Below, piece by piece: positions 9,268-21,806 of a stretch of DNA of 37,493 nucleotides; the stretch's first letter is position 1; each line of letters opens with the position of its first letter. This DNA is from Idiomarina zobellii. Lineage in GTDB: Bacteria; Pseudomonadota; Gammaproteobacteria; Enterobacterales; Alteromonadaceae. The stretch covers positions 1 through 37,493 of the forward strand of contig NZ_FNCB01000019.1 of assembly GCF_900100855.1 (NCBI RefSeq). Reading direction: 5' to 3'. Position numbers and translations under genes: made by a program. The notes beneath the pieces are model-generated. The model worked only from the letters and a program-made list of their open reading frames with translations, had not been told where the DNA came from and did not search any database.

Positions 9268-10146
9268 ATGTCGGCAAAAAAACGAGGACTGGGTCGCGGT
9301 TTAGATGCGCTTTTAACGAGTAACCAGCAAAACTCTGAGCGTCAATCATCAGAACAAGTTTCTGAAGAAGCAAAAGGCGAACTTCAAAAGCTGCCTATTG
9401 AGCAGCTGAAACCGGGCCGTTATCAACCTCGTAAAGACATGTCACCGGAAGCGCTGGAAGACCTAGCGGCGTCAGTTAAAGCGCAAGGCATTATTCAGCC
9501 GATTGTGGTGCGCCCGACCGCTAAAGACGAATATGAAATTATTGCTGGCGAACGACGCTGGCGTGCCGCGCAACTGGCGAAGCTTGATATGGTGCCTTGC
9601 TTAGTGAAAGAGGTACCCGATGAAGCCGCCGTTGCTATTGCACTAATTGAAAACATTCAGCGTGAAGATTTAAACGCTATGGAAGAAGCAACCGCATTAC
9701 AGCGACTGCTCGATGAGTTCCAGATGACGCATCAAGATGTCGCACAGGCGGTTGGTAAGTCCCGTACTACTGTGACTAATTTATTGCGTCTCAATAACCT
9801 TGAAGATGGCGTTAAAGTGCTTTTAGAGCGCGGTGACATTGAACTTGGTCATGCTAAGTTATTGCTTGCTTTGCAAGGTGAGCAGCAAGCTGATGTTGCG
9901 CAGCAAATAGTAGCGAAAGATATGACTGTGCGTGACGCTGAGAAATTAGTCCGCCGTACTATTGACCCACCCAAACAACCTGAAAAACCAGAGCCCGACG
10001 CGAATATTGAACATTTAGAAACCAAGTTGTCAGAAACACTTGGGGCGAAAGTGCAAATCAATCATGGTCGAAAAGGTAAAGGTAAACTGGTTATCAACTA
10101 TACAAGTCTTGATGAATTGGACGGAATACTGACTCACATCAAGTAA
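9268..10146 (+). CDS. parB: Chromosome-partitioning protein ParB (Spo0J)
   Basis: A 292-aa ParB. The basic N-terminus (KKRGLGRGLDALL) interacts with ParA in the family. The ParB/Srx domain carries the CTP-binding box GERRWRA at 94-100. A helix-turn-helix follows (THQDVAQAVGKSRTTVTNLL, ~155-174), then a C-terminal dimerisation region (~235-292). The start ATG at 9268 is 18 bases after parA, with GGGAA upstream; a two-gene operon. I did not find a convincing parS palindrome (TGTTNCACGTGAAACA type) in the window. Confidence 0.95.
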   Translation: MSAKKRGLGRGLDALLTSNQQNSERQSSEQVSEEAKGELQKLPIEQLKPGRYQPRKDMSPEALEDLAASVKAQGIIQPIVVRPTAKDEYEIIAGERRWRAAQLAKLDMVPCLVKEVPDEAAVAIALIENIQREDLNAMEEATALQRLLDEFQMTHQDVAQAVGKSRTTVTNLLRLNNLEDGVKVLLERGDIELGHAKLLLALQGEQQADVAQQIVAKDMTVRDAEKLVRRTIDPPKQPEKPEPDANIEHLETKLSETLGAKVQINHGRKGKGKLVINYTSLDELDGILTHIK

Positions 10147-10220
10147 AAATCCGCATCTTACTGAAACGTGTAGAACTTTTGTTAAATGGCATAGAAAACA
10201 ACGCCTACAGCCAAATTTGT

Positions 10221-10248
10221 TTGCAATTTCGGGGTAGATCTTTATACT
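10221..10248 (+). promoter_or_regulatory. Probable sigma70 promoter of the atp operon
   Basis: TTGCAA at 10221-10226 and TATACT at 10243-10248, separated by 16 bases, lie about 70 bases before atpI in the parB-atpI gap. This is a good match to the housekeeping promoter consensus; it is inferred from sequence only. Confidence 0.55.
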
Positions 10249-10315
10249 AGCGCCAGTTTCATTACAGCTGTTTAAAAGCTGTGCAACAAGCGCCGCCAGT
10301 TAAAAGGTTTTCATC

Positions 10316-10702
10316 GTGACACAGGCATTAAATGCGGTAGGCAAACAACTGGCAGGAAAAATCGTTGCAACACAATTTGTGGTGTTGCTTGTTGCATCAT
10401 TAGTCACGATAACAATTTTTAGCTTACAGTCAGGCCTTGGTGTTTTATCTGGTGGGCTGTCAGCGGTAATACCCAACGCTCTATTTGCAGTCATTGCGTT
10501 TCGCCATGCAGGGGCAAGAGCGAATAAAAAAGTCGTCCAGAGTTTTTTTGTGGGTGAAGGCGTAAAGTTAATTTTAACGGCAGTGCTACTCGTATTAGCG
10601 TTGCTGGTAACAAATTTTAATCCTGTGTGGTTACTGGCGGGCTTTGTTTTAACCGTCATCATGCAGTGGATTGCACCAATTTTGTATTTAAAATCAACGT
10701 AA
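10316..10702 (+). CDS. atpI: ATP synthase accessory protein AtpI
   Basis: A 128-aa membrane protein with four hydrophobic segments: ~18-36, ~40-62, ~75-96 and ~100-120. It is first in the atp operon, the expected place for AtpI, which assists assembly of the c-ring or Mg2+ supply. Sequence conservation of AtpI is low in general, so position carries much of the call. The GTG at 10316 follows AAAAGG. atpB starts 12 bases downstream. Confidence 0.85.
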   Translation: MTQALNAVGKQLAGKIVATQFVVLLVASLVTITIFSLQSGLGVLSGGLSAVIPNALFAVIAFRHAGARANKKVVQSFFVGEGVKLILTAVLLVLALLVTNFNPVWLLAGFVLTVIMQWIAPILYLKST

Positions 10703-11512
<810 letters not shown>

Positions 11513-11539
11513 GTTTTAATACGTTTTAACCAAAAAGTT

Positions 11540-11841
<302 letters not shown>

Positions 11842-11878
11842 GCGCGATTCGACGGTCACCAGATAAAGGAGGTCCGTT

Positions 11879-12349
11879 GTGGATATCAACGCAACTCTAA
11901 TTGGACAAACGATCGCGTTCATCGTGTTCGTGTGGTTCTGCATGAAATTCGTGTGGCCACCGATCATCAATGCTATCGAAGAGCGTCAGAAGAAAATTGC
12001 TGACGGTCTAAATGCGGGCGAACGCGCTCAAAAAGATTTAGAAAAAGCCCAGGAAGAAATTGCTGAGCAGCTAAAAGAAGCGAAACAGCAGGCAGCTGAA
12101 ATCGTTGAACAGGCGAAAAAGCGTGGCGCTAAAATCGTTGAGGAAGAAACTCAACGTGGTCACGAAGAACGTGAAAAAATCGTTGCGTCTGGTCACGAAG
12201 AAGTGACTGCTGAGCGTAATCGCGCTCGCGAAGAGCTGCGTAAGCAAGTTGCTGTTCTTGCAGTAACTGGGGCTCAGAAAATCATCGAGCGTGAAATTGA
12301 TAAAGACGCTCACAGTGACATTGTTGAAAAACTGGTCGCTGAACTTTAA
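11879..12349 (+). CDS. atpF: F1Fo ATP synthase subunit b
   Basis: Peripheral stalk subunit of 156 aa, the same length as in E. coli. One N-terminal membrane helix (~5-27, including [20 protein letters not shown]) is followed by a long, charged, alanine/glutamate/lysine-rich coiled coil to the end. The GTG start at 11879 is preceded by a near-ideal AAAGGAGGT at 11865-11873. Confidence 0.97.
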   Translation: MDINATLIGQTIAFIVFVWFCMKFVWPPIINAIEERQKKIADGLNAGERAQKDLEKAQEEIAEQLKEAKQQAAEIVEQAKKRGAKIVEEETQRGHEEREKIVASGHEEVTAERNRAREELRKQVAVLAVTGAQKIIEREIDKDAHSDIVEKLVAEL

Positions 12350-12367
12350 TAAAGGGGTTTAGAGCTT

Positions 12368-12901
12368 ATGTCAGAATTGACTACGGTCGCTCGCCCCTAC
12401 GCTAAAGCAGCTTTTGATTTTGCTTTGGAACAAGGAGCGCTTGATAAATGGGACGAAATGCTCTCTTTTGCTGCCTCGGTAGCACAAGATGACATTATCG
12501 CGTCTTTCTTGAGCAGCTCTGCGACTGTTGGGAAAACCACGGAAGTATTTTTAGGTGTTTGCGGCGATGAAATCGACGAAAACGTTAAAAACTTCCTGAA
12601 GGTTATGGCGGAAAACGAACGTTTACCGGCACTTCCGGCGGTTAGTGAGCTTTATCAGGCGTTTCGTGCAGAATATGACAAAGAAGTCACTGTCGATGTC
12701 AAATCAGCCACTCGTTTGCTCAAAGCGCAGCAAACAGAGTTAAGCAAAGCACTGGAAAAACGTCTGCAACGCAAAATTAAGCTGAACTGCAGTGTTGATA
12801 AGTCCATCATTGGTGGACTGGTAATTGAAGCAGGTGACACCGTTATCGATGGCACCTTGCGTGGCAAGCTCGATAGACTTGCCACCGCACTGCAATCCTA
12901 A
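12368..12901 (+). CDS. atpH: F1Fo ATP synthase subunit delta
   Basis: A 177-aa protein, the same length as E. coli delta (OSCP homologue), linking the b-dimer to the top of F1. The N-terminal [16 protein letters not shown] and C-terminal [22 protein letters not shown] are both family signatures. Eighteen bases after atpF, in the operon. Confidence 0.96.
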   Translation: MSELTTVARPYAKAAFDFALEQGALDKWDEMLSFAASVAQDDIIASFLSSSATVGKTTEVFLGVCGDEIDENVKNFLKVMAENERLPALPAVSELYQAFRAEYDKEVTVDVKSATRLLKAQQTELSKALEKRLQRKIKLNCSVDKSIIGGLVIEAGDTVIDGTLRGKLDRLATALQS

Positions 12902-12915
12902 TTGGGGACTTGAGC

Positions 12916-14457
12916 ATGCAATTGAATTCAAATGAAATCGCAGAACTGATCAAACAGCGAATTGAGAAGTTCGAAGTCACCAGCGAAGCTCGCAACGAAG
13001 GTACCATCATGTCTGTTCAAGACGGTATTATTCGTGTTCACGGACTTGCAGACTGTCTGCAAGGTGAAATGATTGAGCTACCTGGTAATCGTTACGCTAT
13101 CGCATTGAACCTTGAACGTGATTCGGTTGGTGCGGTTGTTATGGGCCCGTATGCAGATTTGCAAGAAGGCACCAAAGTAAAATCTACCGGTCGTATCCTG
13201 GAAGTTCCGGTTGGCGATAAACTGCTAGGTCGTGTGGTTAACACGCTAGGCCAGCCTATCGATGGTAAAGGCCCTATCGAAGCAGACGGCTATGAGCCGG
13301 TTGAGAAAATCGCACCGGGTGTTATCGAACGTCAATCTGTTGATCAGCCAGTGCAAACTGGTTACAAATCAATTGACTCGATGATTCCAGTTGGTCGTGG
13401 TCAGCGTGAGCTTATCATCGGTGACCGCCAAACCGGTAAAACTGCATTAGCCGTTGACGCTATCATTAACCAGAAAAATTCTGGTATTAAGTGTGTTTAC
13501 GTTGCTATCGGTCAGAAAAACTCCACTATTTCTGCAGTTGTTCGTAAGTTGGAAGAGCACGGCGCAATGGAAAACACCATTGTAGTTGCGGCTTCTGCTT
13601 CTGAATCAGCAGCACTGCAATACTTGGCAGCCTACTCAGGTTGTACAATGGGTGAGTTCTTCCGTGATCGCGGCGAAGACGCTCTTATCGTATACGATGA
13701 TCTGTCTAAGCAAGCTGTTGCTTATCGTCAGATTTCATTGTTGCTGCGTCGTCCACCAGGTCGTGAAGCATTCCCGGGTGATGTTTTCTATCTTCACTCT
13801 CGTTTGCTTGAGCGTGCTGCGCGTGTAAACGCCGACTACGTTGAAAAACACACCGATGGTAAAGTGAAAGGTCAAACCGGTTCATTGACTGCGTTACCTA
13901 TCATTGAAACCCAAGCGGGTGACGTTTCTGCGTTCGTACCAACTAACGTAATCTCAATCACCGATGGTCAGATTTTCTTAGAAACTGACTTATTTAACTC
14001 AGGTATTCGTCCTGCAGTTAACGCGGGTGTTTCAGTTTCTCGTGTAGGTGGTTCAGCACAGACCAAAATCATCAAGAAACTGGGCGGCGGTATCCGTCTT
14101 GCTCTTGCTCAGTACCGTGAATTGGCGGCTTTCGCTCAGTTCGCATCTGACCTTGATGAGTCTACTCGCGAGCAGTTGGAACACGGTCAACGTGTTACCG
14201 AACTGATGAAACAGAAACAGTACAAGCCAATGAGCGTTGCTCAAATGGCTGTATCAATTTACGCCGTTGAAAAAGGCTTCCTGAAAGACGTTGCTGTCGA
14301 CAAAATCATGGATTTTGAAGAGTCTCTGCAATCTTTCATGGCGAGTGAATACGCCGACCTAATGGCTGAGATTGATAAAACTGGCAACTATAACGACGAC
14401 ATCGACGCCCAGTTGAAAGCGGCGCTTGAGAAATTCAAGCAAACGCAATCGTGGTAA
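12916..14457 (+). CDS. atpA: F1Fo ATP synthase subunit alpha
   Basis: The non-catalytic nucleotide-binding subunit of F1, 513 aa from the ATG at 12916 (E. coli 513). I chose this ATG over the TTG six bases upstream because GGGGA at 12904-12908 is seven bases before it and [16 protein letters not shown] aligns with the usual N-terminus. Walker A is GDRQTGKT at 169-176. The Arg-finger region [11 protein letters not shown] is present near 375. Confidence 0.98.
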   Translation: MQLNSNEIAELIKQRIEKFEVTSEARNEGTIMSVQDGIIRVHGLADCLQGEMIELPGNRYAIALNLERDSVGAVVMGPYADLQEGTKVKSTGRILEVPVGDKLLGRVVNTLGQPIDGKGPIEADGYEPVEKIAPGVIERQSVDQPVQTGYKSIDSMIPVGRGQRELIIGDRQTGKTALAVDAIINQKNSGIKCVYVAIGQKNSTISAVVRKLEEHGAMENTIVVAASASESAALQYLAAYSGCTMGEFFRDRGEDALIVYDDLSKQAVAYRQISLLLRRPPGREAFPGDVFYLHSRLLERAARVNADYVEKHTDGKVKGQTGSLTALPIIETQAGDVSAFVPTNVISITDGQIFLETDLFNSGIRPAVNAGVSVSRVGGSAQTKIIKKLGGGIRLALAQYRELAAFAQFASDLDESTREQLEHGQRVTELMKQKQYKPMSVAQMAVSIYAVEKGFLKDVAVDKIMDFEESLQSFMASEYADLMAEIDKTGNYNDDIDAQLKAALEKFKQTQSW

Positions 14458-14464
14458 TCGAACG

Positions 14465-14485
14465 TGGCCGCCCTATTCGCGGCCA
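14465..14485 (+). other. Small stem-loop between atpA and atpG
   Basis: TGGCCGC and GCGGCCA form a perfect 7-bp stem around a 7-base loop in the atpA-atpG gap. Without a strong T tract it is more likely an mRNA-stability or translation-tuning element than a terminator. Confidence 0.4.
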
Positions 14486-14514
14486 TTTGTCGTTGAGTTA
14501 ACAGGAGAATCGTC

Positions 14515-15378
14515 ATGGCCAGCGGTAAAGAGATAAAAACTCAGATCTCGAGTATCGGTAATACTCAGAAGATCACCAGCGCTATGGAAATGGTGGCTGC
14601 GTCTAAGATGAAAAAGGCGCAGGAACGTATGGAAGCAAGTCGCCCATACGCTGAAACCATTCGCAAGGTGATTGGTCATGTGGCACGCGGTAATCTGGAG
14701 TATCGTCATCCATTTATGGAAGAGCGCCAGGTAAAACGCGTGGGTTATATTGTGATTTCTACCGACCGTGGTTTGTGTGGCGGCTTGAACGGTAATGAGT
14801 TCAAAAAAGTCGTTAAGCACGCAAATGAGTGGAAAGAGCAAGGTGTAGAAGCTGATTTTGCTGCGATAGGCAGTAAAGGAACTGGATTCTTTAAGCGCTT
14901 TGGTAAATTGCAGGCGCAAGTATCAGGCATGGGTGAAAAACCTGAGCTGAAAGAAATTACCGGTTCTATCCAAGTCATGTTGGATGCCTACGAAGAAGGC
15001 AAAATCGATCGCTTGTACGTTGTATTCAACAAGTTTGTGAATACGATGACCCAAGAGCCGACCATTCATCAATTGTTGCCATTGCCGCAAACAGGTTCGG
15101 AAGATGATGTACAAACAGGCAGCTGGGACTACCTGTATGAACCGAATCCTGAAAGTATCTTAGATACGCTTATTCGCCGCTTTGTAGAAATGCAGGTGTA
15201 CCAAGGCGTCGTAGATAACTTTGCAAGCGAGCAAGCCGCACGGATGATTGCGATGAAAGCCGCAACCGACAACGCCGAAGATCTTATCGATCAGCTGCAA
15301 TTGCAGTACAACAAGGCGCGTCAGGCAGCAATTACGCAAGAAATTTCGGAAATCGTATCCGGCGCCGAAGCGGTATAA
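14515..15378 (+). CDS. atpG: F1Fo ATP synthase subunit gamma
   Basis: Central rotor shaft, 287 aa (same as E. coli). N-terminal and C-terminal helices that form the coiled coil are clear: [20 protein letters not shown] at 4-23 and the C-terminal [15 protein letters not shown] followed by [19 protein letters not shown]. The [12 protein letters not shown] signature lies near residue 80. A good AGGAG precedes the ATG. Confidence 0.97.
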   Translation: MASGKEIKTQISSIGNTQKITSAMEMVAASKMKKAQERMEASRPYAETIRKVIGHVARGNLEYRHPFMEERQVKRVGYIVISTDRGLCGGLNGNEFKKVVKHANEWKEQGVEADFAAIGSKGTGFFKRFGKLQAQVSGMGEKPELKEITGSIQVMLDAYEEGKIDRLYVVFNKFVNTMTQEPTIHQLLPLPQTGSEDDVQTGSWDYLYEPNPESILDTLIRRFVEMQVYQGVVDNFASEQAARMIAMKAATDNAEDLIDQLQLQYNKARQAAITQEISEIVSGAEAV

Positions 15379-15402
15379 CGCGGCAACGGTAAAAAGAATT
15401 GA

Positions 15403-16806
<1,404 letters not shown>

Positions 16807-16823
16807 CCAATCTGGAGGTTTAA

Positions 16824-17240
16824 ATGGCCACACAGACATTAACTCTGGACGTTGTTAGCGCTGAAGAAAAGCTTTTCTCCGGCGCTGTACAAACGGTTCA
16901 GGTTTCTGGTAGCGAAGGTGAGCTGGGTATTTACCCGGGTCACGCACCTCTACTGACAAAAATTAAGCCAGGTATGGTGCGTTATGTCAGTGAAGCAGGT
17001 GATGAAGAGCTTATGTATGTCGCTGGCGGTGTTTTAGAAGTTCAACCGGGTCACGTCATTGTACTAGCTGACGTAGCAGTACGTGGTGACGAACTGGACG
17101 AACAAGCCGCAGAAGCTGCGAAAAAACGTGCAGAAGAAGCTATTGCCGATTCAGGTGCCGATGTCACCTACGCAGAAGCAATTGCTGAATTGTCACGTGC
17201 GCTGGCTCAGCTTGAGGTTATTCGTAAGCTTAGACGCTAA
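16824..17240 (+). CDS. atpC: F1Fo ATP synthase subunit epsilon
   Basis: A 138-aa protein (E. coli 139). The N-terminal beta-sandwich contains the conserved [17 protein letters not shown] (~29-45). The C-terminal pair of helices (~90-138), which can insert into F1 and inhibit it, is alanine/glutamate-rich. Last gene of the operon; a terminator follows. The ATG follows GGAGG. Confidence 0.96.
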   Translation: MATQTLTLDVVSAEEKLFSGAVQTVQVSGSEGELGIYPGHAPLLTKIKPGMVRYVSEAGDEELMYVAGGVLEVQPGHVIVLADVAVRGDELDEQAAEAAKKRAEEAIADSGADVTYAEAIAELSRALAQLEVIRKLRR

Positions 17241-17260
17241 AAGTTTGTATATAACCTGTA

Positions 17261-17295
17261 AAAGGCCTTGTTGTGAGTACAACAAGGCCTTTTTT
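17261..17295 (+). terminator. Intrinsic terminator of the atp operon
   Basis: A stem of about 13 bp (AAGGCCTTGTTGT / ACAACAAGGCCTT) with a GAGT loop is followed by a T6-7 run, 20 bases after the atpC stop. Confidence 0.9.
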
Positions 17296-17336
17296 GTCGT
17301 TACAATGCGGGTTATGAACGTTTTATTAAGGATTCG

Positions 17337-18710
17337 ATGACTATGAAGTTACGCGTTGTGATTCTGGCGGCTGGTAAAGGAACCAGAATGCGCTCAGACT
17401 TGCCTAAAGTGCTGCATAAAGTAGCGAATAAGCCAATGGTAGAGCATGTAATAGACACGGCTCGGTCGTTAAAGCCTGAAGCAATAAACCTAATATACGG
17501 CCATGGTGGTGAGCAGCTACAGAACACAATTCAGGGAGATGACTTAACCTGGGTTGAGCAACGCGAACAACTGGGCACGGGACACGCAGTTCAGCAAGTC
17601 ATCCCTTACTTAAAAGATGATGAAAAAGTCGTTATTTTGTACGGTGATGTGCCGCTATTAACCGAATCGACCTTAATTAAGCTTTTAACGGCCACCCAGA
17701 CGACAGAGTTAGGCCTTCTAACCATGACTCTCGACGACCCTAACGGTTACGGTCGTATCGTCAGAAATACGGATAAACAAGTGACCGGCATTGTCGAGCA
17801 AAAAGATGCAAATGCCGAGCAACTCGCTATTCAGGAAGTGAACACCGGCATTATGATTGCCGATGGTGTTGAGCTTAAAGCGTGGCTAGAGAACTTGAGT
17901 AACGACAATGCCCAGAAAGAATATTATCTGACTGACATTGTTGCTATGGCCGCTGAACAAGGCGTGACAATTGCTACTGCGCAACCCGATGCGACCTATG
18001 AAGTTGAAGGAGCGAATAACCGTCAACAATTAGCGCAGCTGGAGCGTGCGTTTCAACGTCGTCAGGCTGACGAATTAATGACACAGGGCGTTACCCTAAT
18101 TGACCCGGCTCGTTTTGATTGTCGCGGTAAACTTACTGTCGGTAACGACGTCACTTTCGATATCAATGTGGTTATTGAAGGTGATGTCACTATAGGTAAT
18201 AACGTGACAGTAGAGCCTAACTGTGTGATTAAAGACGCAATCATTGGCGACAACACGGTGATTCGTGCTAATTCACACATAGAAGGCGCGGCGGTAGCGA
18301 ACAATTGTAAAGTTGGCCCGTTTGCTCGCTTGCGCCCAGGCGCGGAACTTGCCGATGAAGCGCAGGTCGGAAACTTTGTCGAAATGAAAAAAAGTCGCTT
18401 AGGTAAAGGCTCCAAAGCAAGTCATTTAACCTACCTGGGTGACGCTCAAGTTGGCGAGTACGCCAATATAGGTGCCGGAACCATTACCTGTAACTACGAC
18501 GGTGTTAATAAATTCCTGACGGAAATAGGTGACGGTGCGTTTATTGGCTCTAACAGCTCGTTGGTTGCGCCAGTAAAAATAGGTAACAATGCAACCGTTG
18601 GGGCCGGCTCGGTAGTGACCCGGGAAGTGGCCGATGAAGAACTTGCGGTAGCGCGTGGAAAACAGCGTAATATCAGTGGCTGGCAGCGCCCTCAGAAAAA
18701 AGGAAGTTAA
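17337..18710 (+). CDS. glmU: Bifunctional GlcNAc-1-P uridyltransferase / GlcN-1-P acetyltransferase GlmU
   Basis: The last two steps of UDP-GlcNAc synthesis, 457 aa (E. coli 456). The N-terminal uridyltransferase domain carries [18 protein letters not shown] (~11-28). The C-terminal left-handed beta-helix is built of hexapeptide repeats (for example [13 protein letters not shown]), with the acetyl-CoA region near [11 protein letters not shown]. It is directly followed by glmS (3-base gap), giving a glmUS operon. Confidence 0.97.
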   Translation: MTMKLRVVILAAGKGTRMRSDLPKVLHKVANKPMVEHVIDTARSLKPEAINLIYGHGGEQLQNTIQGDDLTWVEQREQLGTGHAVQQVIPYLKDDEKVVILYGDVPLLTESTLIKLLTATQTTELGLLTMTLDDPNGYGRIVRNTDKQVTGIVEQKDANAEQLAIQEVNTGIMIADGVELKAWLENLSNDNAQKEYYLTDIVAMAAEQGVTIATAQPDATYEVEGANNRQQLAQLERAFQRRQADELMTQGVTLIDPARFDCRGKLTVGNDVTFDINVVIEGDVTIGNNVTVEPNCVIKDAIIGDNTVIRANSHIEGAAVANNCKVGPFARLRPGAELADEAQVGNFVEMKKSRLGKGSKASHLTYLGDAQVGEYANIGAGTITCNYDGVNKFLTEIGDGAFIGSNSSLVAPVKIGNNATVGAGSVVTREVADEELAVARGKQRNISGWQRPQKKGS

Positions 18711-18713
18711 GTT

Positions 18714-20546
18714 ATGTGCGGTATAGTAGGTGCAACATCAGAACGCCGTGTCGCCGGTATTTTGTTGGAAGGTCTTAAACGTCTTGAATACAGAGGCTAT
18801 GACTCAGCAGGCGTTGCTGTCATTGATGCCAATAACGAATTAAAGAGTGTTAGACGAACCGGTAAAGTCCAGGAACTGAAAGATGCGATAGCACAGAATC
18901 CACTAGACGGCACTATAGGCATTGCGCACACACGCTGGGCAACACACGGTGGTGTAACGGAAGCAAACGCCCACCCTCACCGCTCTGAAGATGAAATTGC
19001 TGTAGTGCATAACGGCATTATTGAAAATCATGAACGCCTGCGAGAAGAGCTTAAAGCTGAAGGTTATGTTTTTAACTCGCAGACTGACACCGAAGTAATC
19101 GCTCACTTAATTCACCATGAGCGCAAAACCAAGGGCGACTTATTAGATGCGGTTAAGTCAGCTGTTCGGCAGTTAGAAGGCGCTTATGGCACTGTCGTTA
19201 TGGATACTAAGCACCCTGAGCGCTTGGTCGTTGCGCGCTCGGGCAGCCCATTGGTCATTGGCGTTGGCATTGGTGAAAACTTTGTCGCCTCTGATCAGTT
19301 GGCCTTATTACCGGTTACCCGCCAGTTTATTTACCTGGAAGAAGGCGATGTCGCAGATATCAACCGCACAGATATTGCCATTTACGATACAGAAGGCAAT
19401 TCAGTAGAACGCGAAGTGGTCGAGTCTGATGTCAGCTATGACGCCGGTGGTAAAGGCCAGTACCGCCATTTCATGTTGAAAGAAATTTATGAACAGCCAA
19501 TAGCGGTTCGTAATACACTGGAAGGCCGTTTGTCGGAAACCACCGTGTTGGATAACGCCTTTGGTGAGAACGCAGCGGAAATTCTGAAGGATATTGAACA
19601 TGTCCAAATTGTCGCTTGTGGCACCAGTTATCATGCCGGTATGGTTGCCCGCTACTGGCTGGAATCTATGGCCAATGTGTCATGCAATATCGAAATTGCC
19701 TCAGAGTTCCGTTATCGCAAGTCCTATGTCCATCCGAATAGCTTATTAGTCACCATTTCTCAAAGTGGTGAAACGGCGGATACGTTGGCGGCACTGCGTT
19801 TGTCGAAAGAACTCGGCTATAAAGGCAGCCTCACCATTTGCAACGTAGGCTCTTCGTCTATGGTGCGCGAGTCGGACCTGGCCTTTTTGACGCGCGCCGG
19901 TGCTGAAATTGGTGTGGCGTCGACTAAGGCTTTCACAACCCAGCTTACTGGTCTATTAATGCTGACCTTAGGTATTGGTAAATACCGAGGTATGCCAGAG
20001 CAACAGCAAGAAGCAGTTGTTCATGCACTGCAAGCCTTACCAACCAAGCTGGAAGAAGCGGTGGCATTAGCCGATGAAATTGAAGAGCTGGCTCAGGACT
20101 TTGCGAATAAAGACCATAGCTTATTCCTTGGTCGAGGTAATCAATACCCGATAGCAATGGAAGGCGCGCTGAAACTCAAAGAAATTTCGTACATTCATGC
20201 TGAAGCTTACGCCGCTGGTGAGTTAAAGCACGGTCCACTGGCACTTATTGACGAAGAAATGCCAGTTATTGTCGTGGCACCAAACAACGACTTACTGGAA
20301 AAGCTGAAATCGAACGTTGAAGAAGTGCGTGCTCGCGGCGGTTTGATGTACGTTTTTGCCGACAAAAATGCTCACTTCAAGAGTGATGACACAATGAACG
20401 TACTGAACGTTTGTCATTGCGATGAAGTGATAGCTCCTATTGTCTACACCGTTCCTTTGCAGCTGCTGTCTTACTACGTAGCCCTGATAAAAGGTACGGA
20501 TGTGGATCAGCCGAGGAACTTAGCTAAGTCAGTTACTGTTGAGTAA
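18714..20546 (+). CDS. glmS: Glucosamine-6-phosphate synthase GlmS
   Basis: Glutamine:fructose-6-phosphate aminotransferase, 610 aa (E. coli 609), entry enzyme for amino-sugar and cell-wall synthesis. It begins MCGIVGA, so Cys2 becomes the N-terminal nucleophile after Met removal. The Ntn glutaminase domain spans ~2-240, and two SIS isomerase domains follow (CGTSYHAG near 302; SQSGETADT near 350). The conserved C-terminal end is [12 protein letters not shown]; the DNA encoding it is the site read by TnsD-type proteins, and a Tn7-like element is inserted 23 bp after the stop. Confidence 0.98.
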   Translation: MCGIVGATSERRVAGILLEGLKRLEYRGYDSAGVAVIDANNELKSVRRTGKVQELKDAIAQNPLDGTIGIAHTRWATHGGVTEANAHPHRSEDEIAVVHNGIIENHERLREELKAEGYVFNSQTDTEVIAHLIHHERKTKGDLLDAVKSAVRQLEGAYGTVVMDTKHPERLVVARSGSPLVIGVGIGENFVASDQLALLPVTRQFIYLEEGDVADINRTDIAIYDTEGNSVEREVVESDVSYDAGGKGQYRHFMLKEIYEQPIAVRNTLEGRLSETTVLDNAFGENAAEILKDIEHVQIVACGTSYHAGMVARYWLESMANVSCNIEIASEFRYRKSYVHPNSLLVTISQSGETADTLAALRLSKELGYKGSLTICNVGSSSMVRESDLAFLTRAGAEIGVASTKAFTTQLTGLLMLTLGIGKYRGMPEQQQEAVVHALQALPTKLEEAVALADEIEELAQDFANKDHSLFLGRGNQYPIAMEGALKLKEISYIHAEAYAAGELKHGPLALIDEEMPVIVVAPNNDLLEKLKSNVEEVRARGGLMYVFADKNAHFKSDDTMNVLNVCHCDEVIAPIVYTVPLQLLSYYVALIKGTDVDQPRNLAKSVTVE

Positions 20547-20571
20547 GATATTGATTTTTAAGACTGTATCT
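20510..20571 (+). other. attTn7: attTn7: TnsD recognition region and insertion point
   Basis: The last codons of glmS plus the downstream 25 bases. In Tn7, TnsD binds within the glmS 3' end and directs insertion about 25 bp past the stop. Here the transposon begins at 20572, and the first copy of the target duplication TATCT is 20567-20571. The spacing agrees with classical Tn7. Confidence 0.9.
20567..20571. repeat. Target-site duplication, right copy (TATCT)
   Basis: TATCT directly precedes the transposon right end and is repeated exactly at 34232-34236, directly after the left end. Five bases is the Tn7 duplication length. Confidence 0.93.
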
Positions 20572-20636
20572 TGTCGGCGTACATTAAAGTTCTTAATAAA
20601 CATTAAAGATCTTAAATGAGACATTAAAGTTGTTAA
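20572..20636 (+). repeat. Right end with three clustered TnsB-type sites
   Basis: After the terminal TGTCGGCGT, three copies of ACATTAAAGNTNTTAA lie at 20581-20596, 20600-20615 and 20621-20636, in the same orientation, 19 and 21 bases apart. Tn7's right end has closely packed TnsB sites; this compact array fits. Confidence 0.88.
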
Positions 20637-20730
20637 ATTGTAGTGGTTGCTGTTAGTTGTTTTTTGATGCTTTCTTGTCCAAACTAATGCTCGTAATAAA
20701 TTTTAGAATATATTCTCACATAAGATTCTT

Positions 20731-21804
20731 GTGAATAAACCGGATAGAGAATTCAAGATGCATTTAAATTTAGGGCAAGTGACACTTATTGATTTAGTTG
20801 AGCAAGTCGAACGAAAAGAAGTTCTTATCAATAAAGAGTACCAAAGAGGCTCAGGTCTTTGGCCTGACTCTGCCAGATCGTATTTTATTGATACCATATT
20901 GGAAGGTTACCCATTCCCTAAAATATATTTATATCAAATATTTAATGAAATGGTTAACAGACCAATAAAAGAGGTGGTAGATGGTCAACAGCGATTAACC
21001 ACAATTATAGATTTCTATTCAAATAAATTCCGCTTAACGTCGGCTTCACGTGATTATAAGGGGATGAAGTTCGAAGATTTGGATGATGATGCGAAGCAAC
21101 GATTTATTTCGTATCAGATTGAGGTCTCAACCATACTGTCAGCGAAACGCTCTGAACTTCTAGAAATGTTTAGACGAATAAATGCTTACACGGCTCCGTT
21201 ATCTGCCGCCGAGAAAAGACATGCTACTTATCAGGGAGCATTTAAATGGTTTGTGGTAGAAATGTCAGATAAGTACTCACCAGCCCTTGAAGGTCTAAAA
21301 GTCTTTACTTCCAAGCAGTTAGCAAGAATGCACGACTCTGAATTTATTGCCGATCTAATCTTGGCTTTAGAATCAGGAATAGTGCAAAAGTCGGCTTCCT
21401 CAATAGAAAAACTATATAAAAAGTACGAGAAAGAATTTCCACATTCTGACTACTATTACGAAGTAATCGACTCATTCTTCCAGGTTCTTGCTACCGATTT
21501 CGAACCATTGTACGACACCTTCATGATGAAATCCTATGCATTGAACTCACTGTTCTGTGCGTATACACATTGCAAGTTTGGGCTTCCTGGAGTAGAGCAG
21601 TTTACTGATGTTAGGCCCGATCTGGAATTCAAAATTGATAAGGAACGAGTCTTACCGAAACTTGAGGAGCTTGCGAGCGCTCATGAAAATCAGGATGAAG
21701 ACGGTGAGCACAAAGTATATGTGAAAGCTTGTATGTCTAGTACTACCAAAGCTCCCCAGAGAAGAGCTAGGTTCAAAGTGCTCTGTGATGTGCTAACTCA
21801 CTAG
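20731..21804 (+). CDS. DUF262 (ParB/Srx-fold) protein, cargo
   Basis: A 357-aa protein with an N-terminal DUF262 domain. The motifs are NKEYQRGSGLW (~34-44) and the DGQQRLTT box at 84-91, the mark of this ParB-related nucleotide-hydrolysing fold. IYLYQIF lies between them. DUF262 is the core of GmrS-like modification-dependent nucleases and recurs in phage-defence proteins. The C-terminal ~150 aa have no motif I can name; I see no HNH (DUF1524) pair, so catalysis may come from the partner gene. The GTG at 20731 lacks a strong ribosome binding site; the ATG at 20758 (MHLNLGQVTL) is an alternative. The next gene starts 2 bases after its stop, so they act together. It sits between the transposon right end and tnsA. 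Confidence 0.8.
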   Translation: MNKPDREFKMHLNLGQVTLIDLVEQVERKEVLINKEYQRGSGLWPDSARSYFIDTILEGYPFPKIYLYQIFNEMVNRPIKEVVDGQQRLTTIIDFYSNKFRLTSASRDYKGMKFEDLDDDAKQRFISYQIEVSTILSAKRSELLEMFRRINAYTAPLSAAEKRHATYQGAFKWFVVEMSDKYSPALEGLKVFTSKQLARMHDSEFIADLILALESGIVQKSASSIEKLYKKYEKEFPHSDYYYEVIDSFFQVLATDFEPLYDTFMMKSYALNSLFCAYTHCKFGLPGVEQFTDVRPDLEFKIDKERVLPKLEELASAHENQDEDGEHKVYVKACMSSTTKAPQRRARFKVLCDVLTH

Positions 21805-21806
21805 TA

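Noticed and set aside
20706-20715. Palindrome GAATATATTC upstream of the DUF262 gene
   Set aside because: Short AT-rich palindrome expected by chance in this composition; noted only as a weak operator candidate.
21040-21056. Possible parS (TTCACGTGA core)
   Set aside because: Only the central bases match the TGTTTCACGTGAAACA consensus, and it lies within a transposon coding region; chance match.
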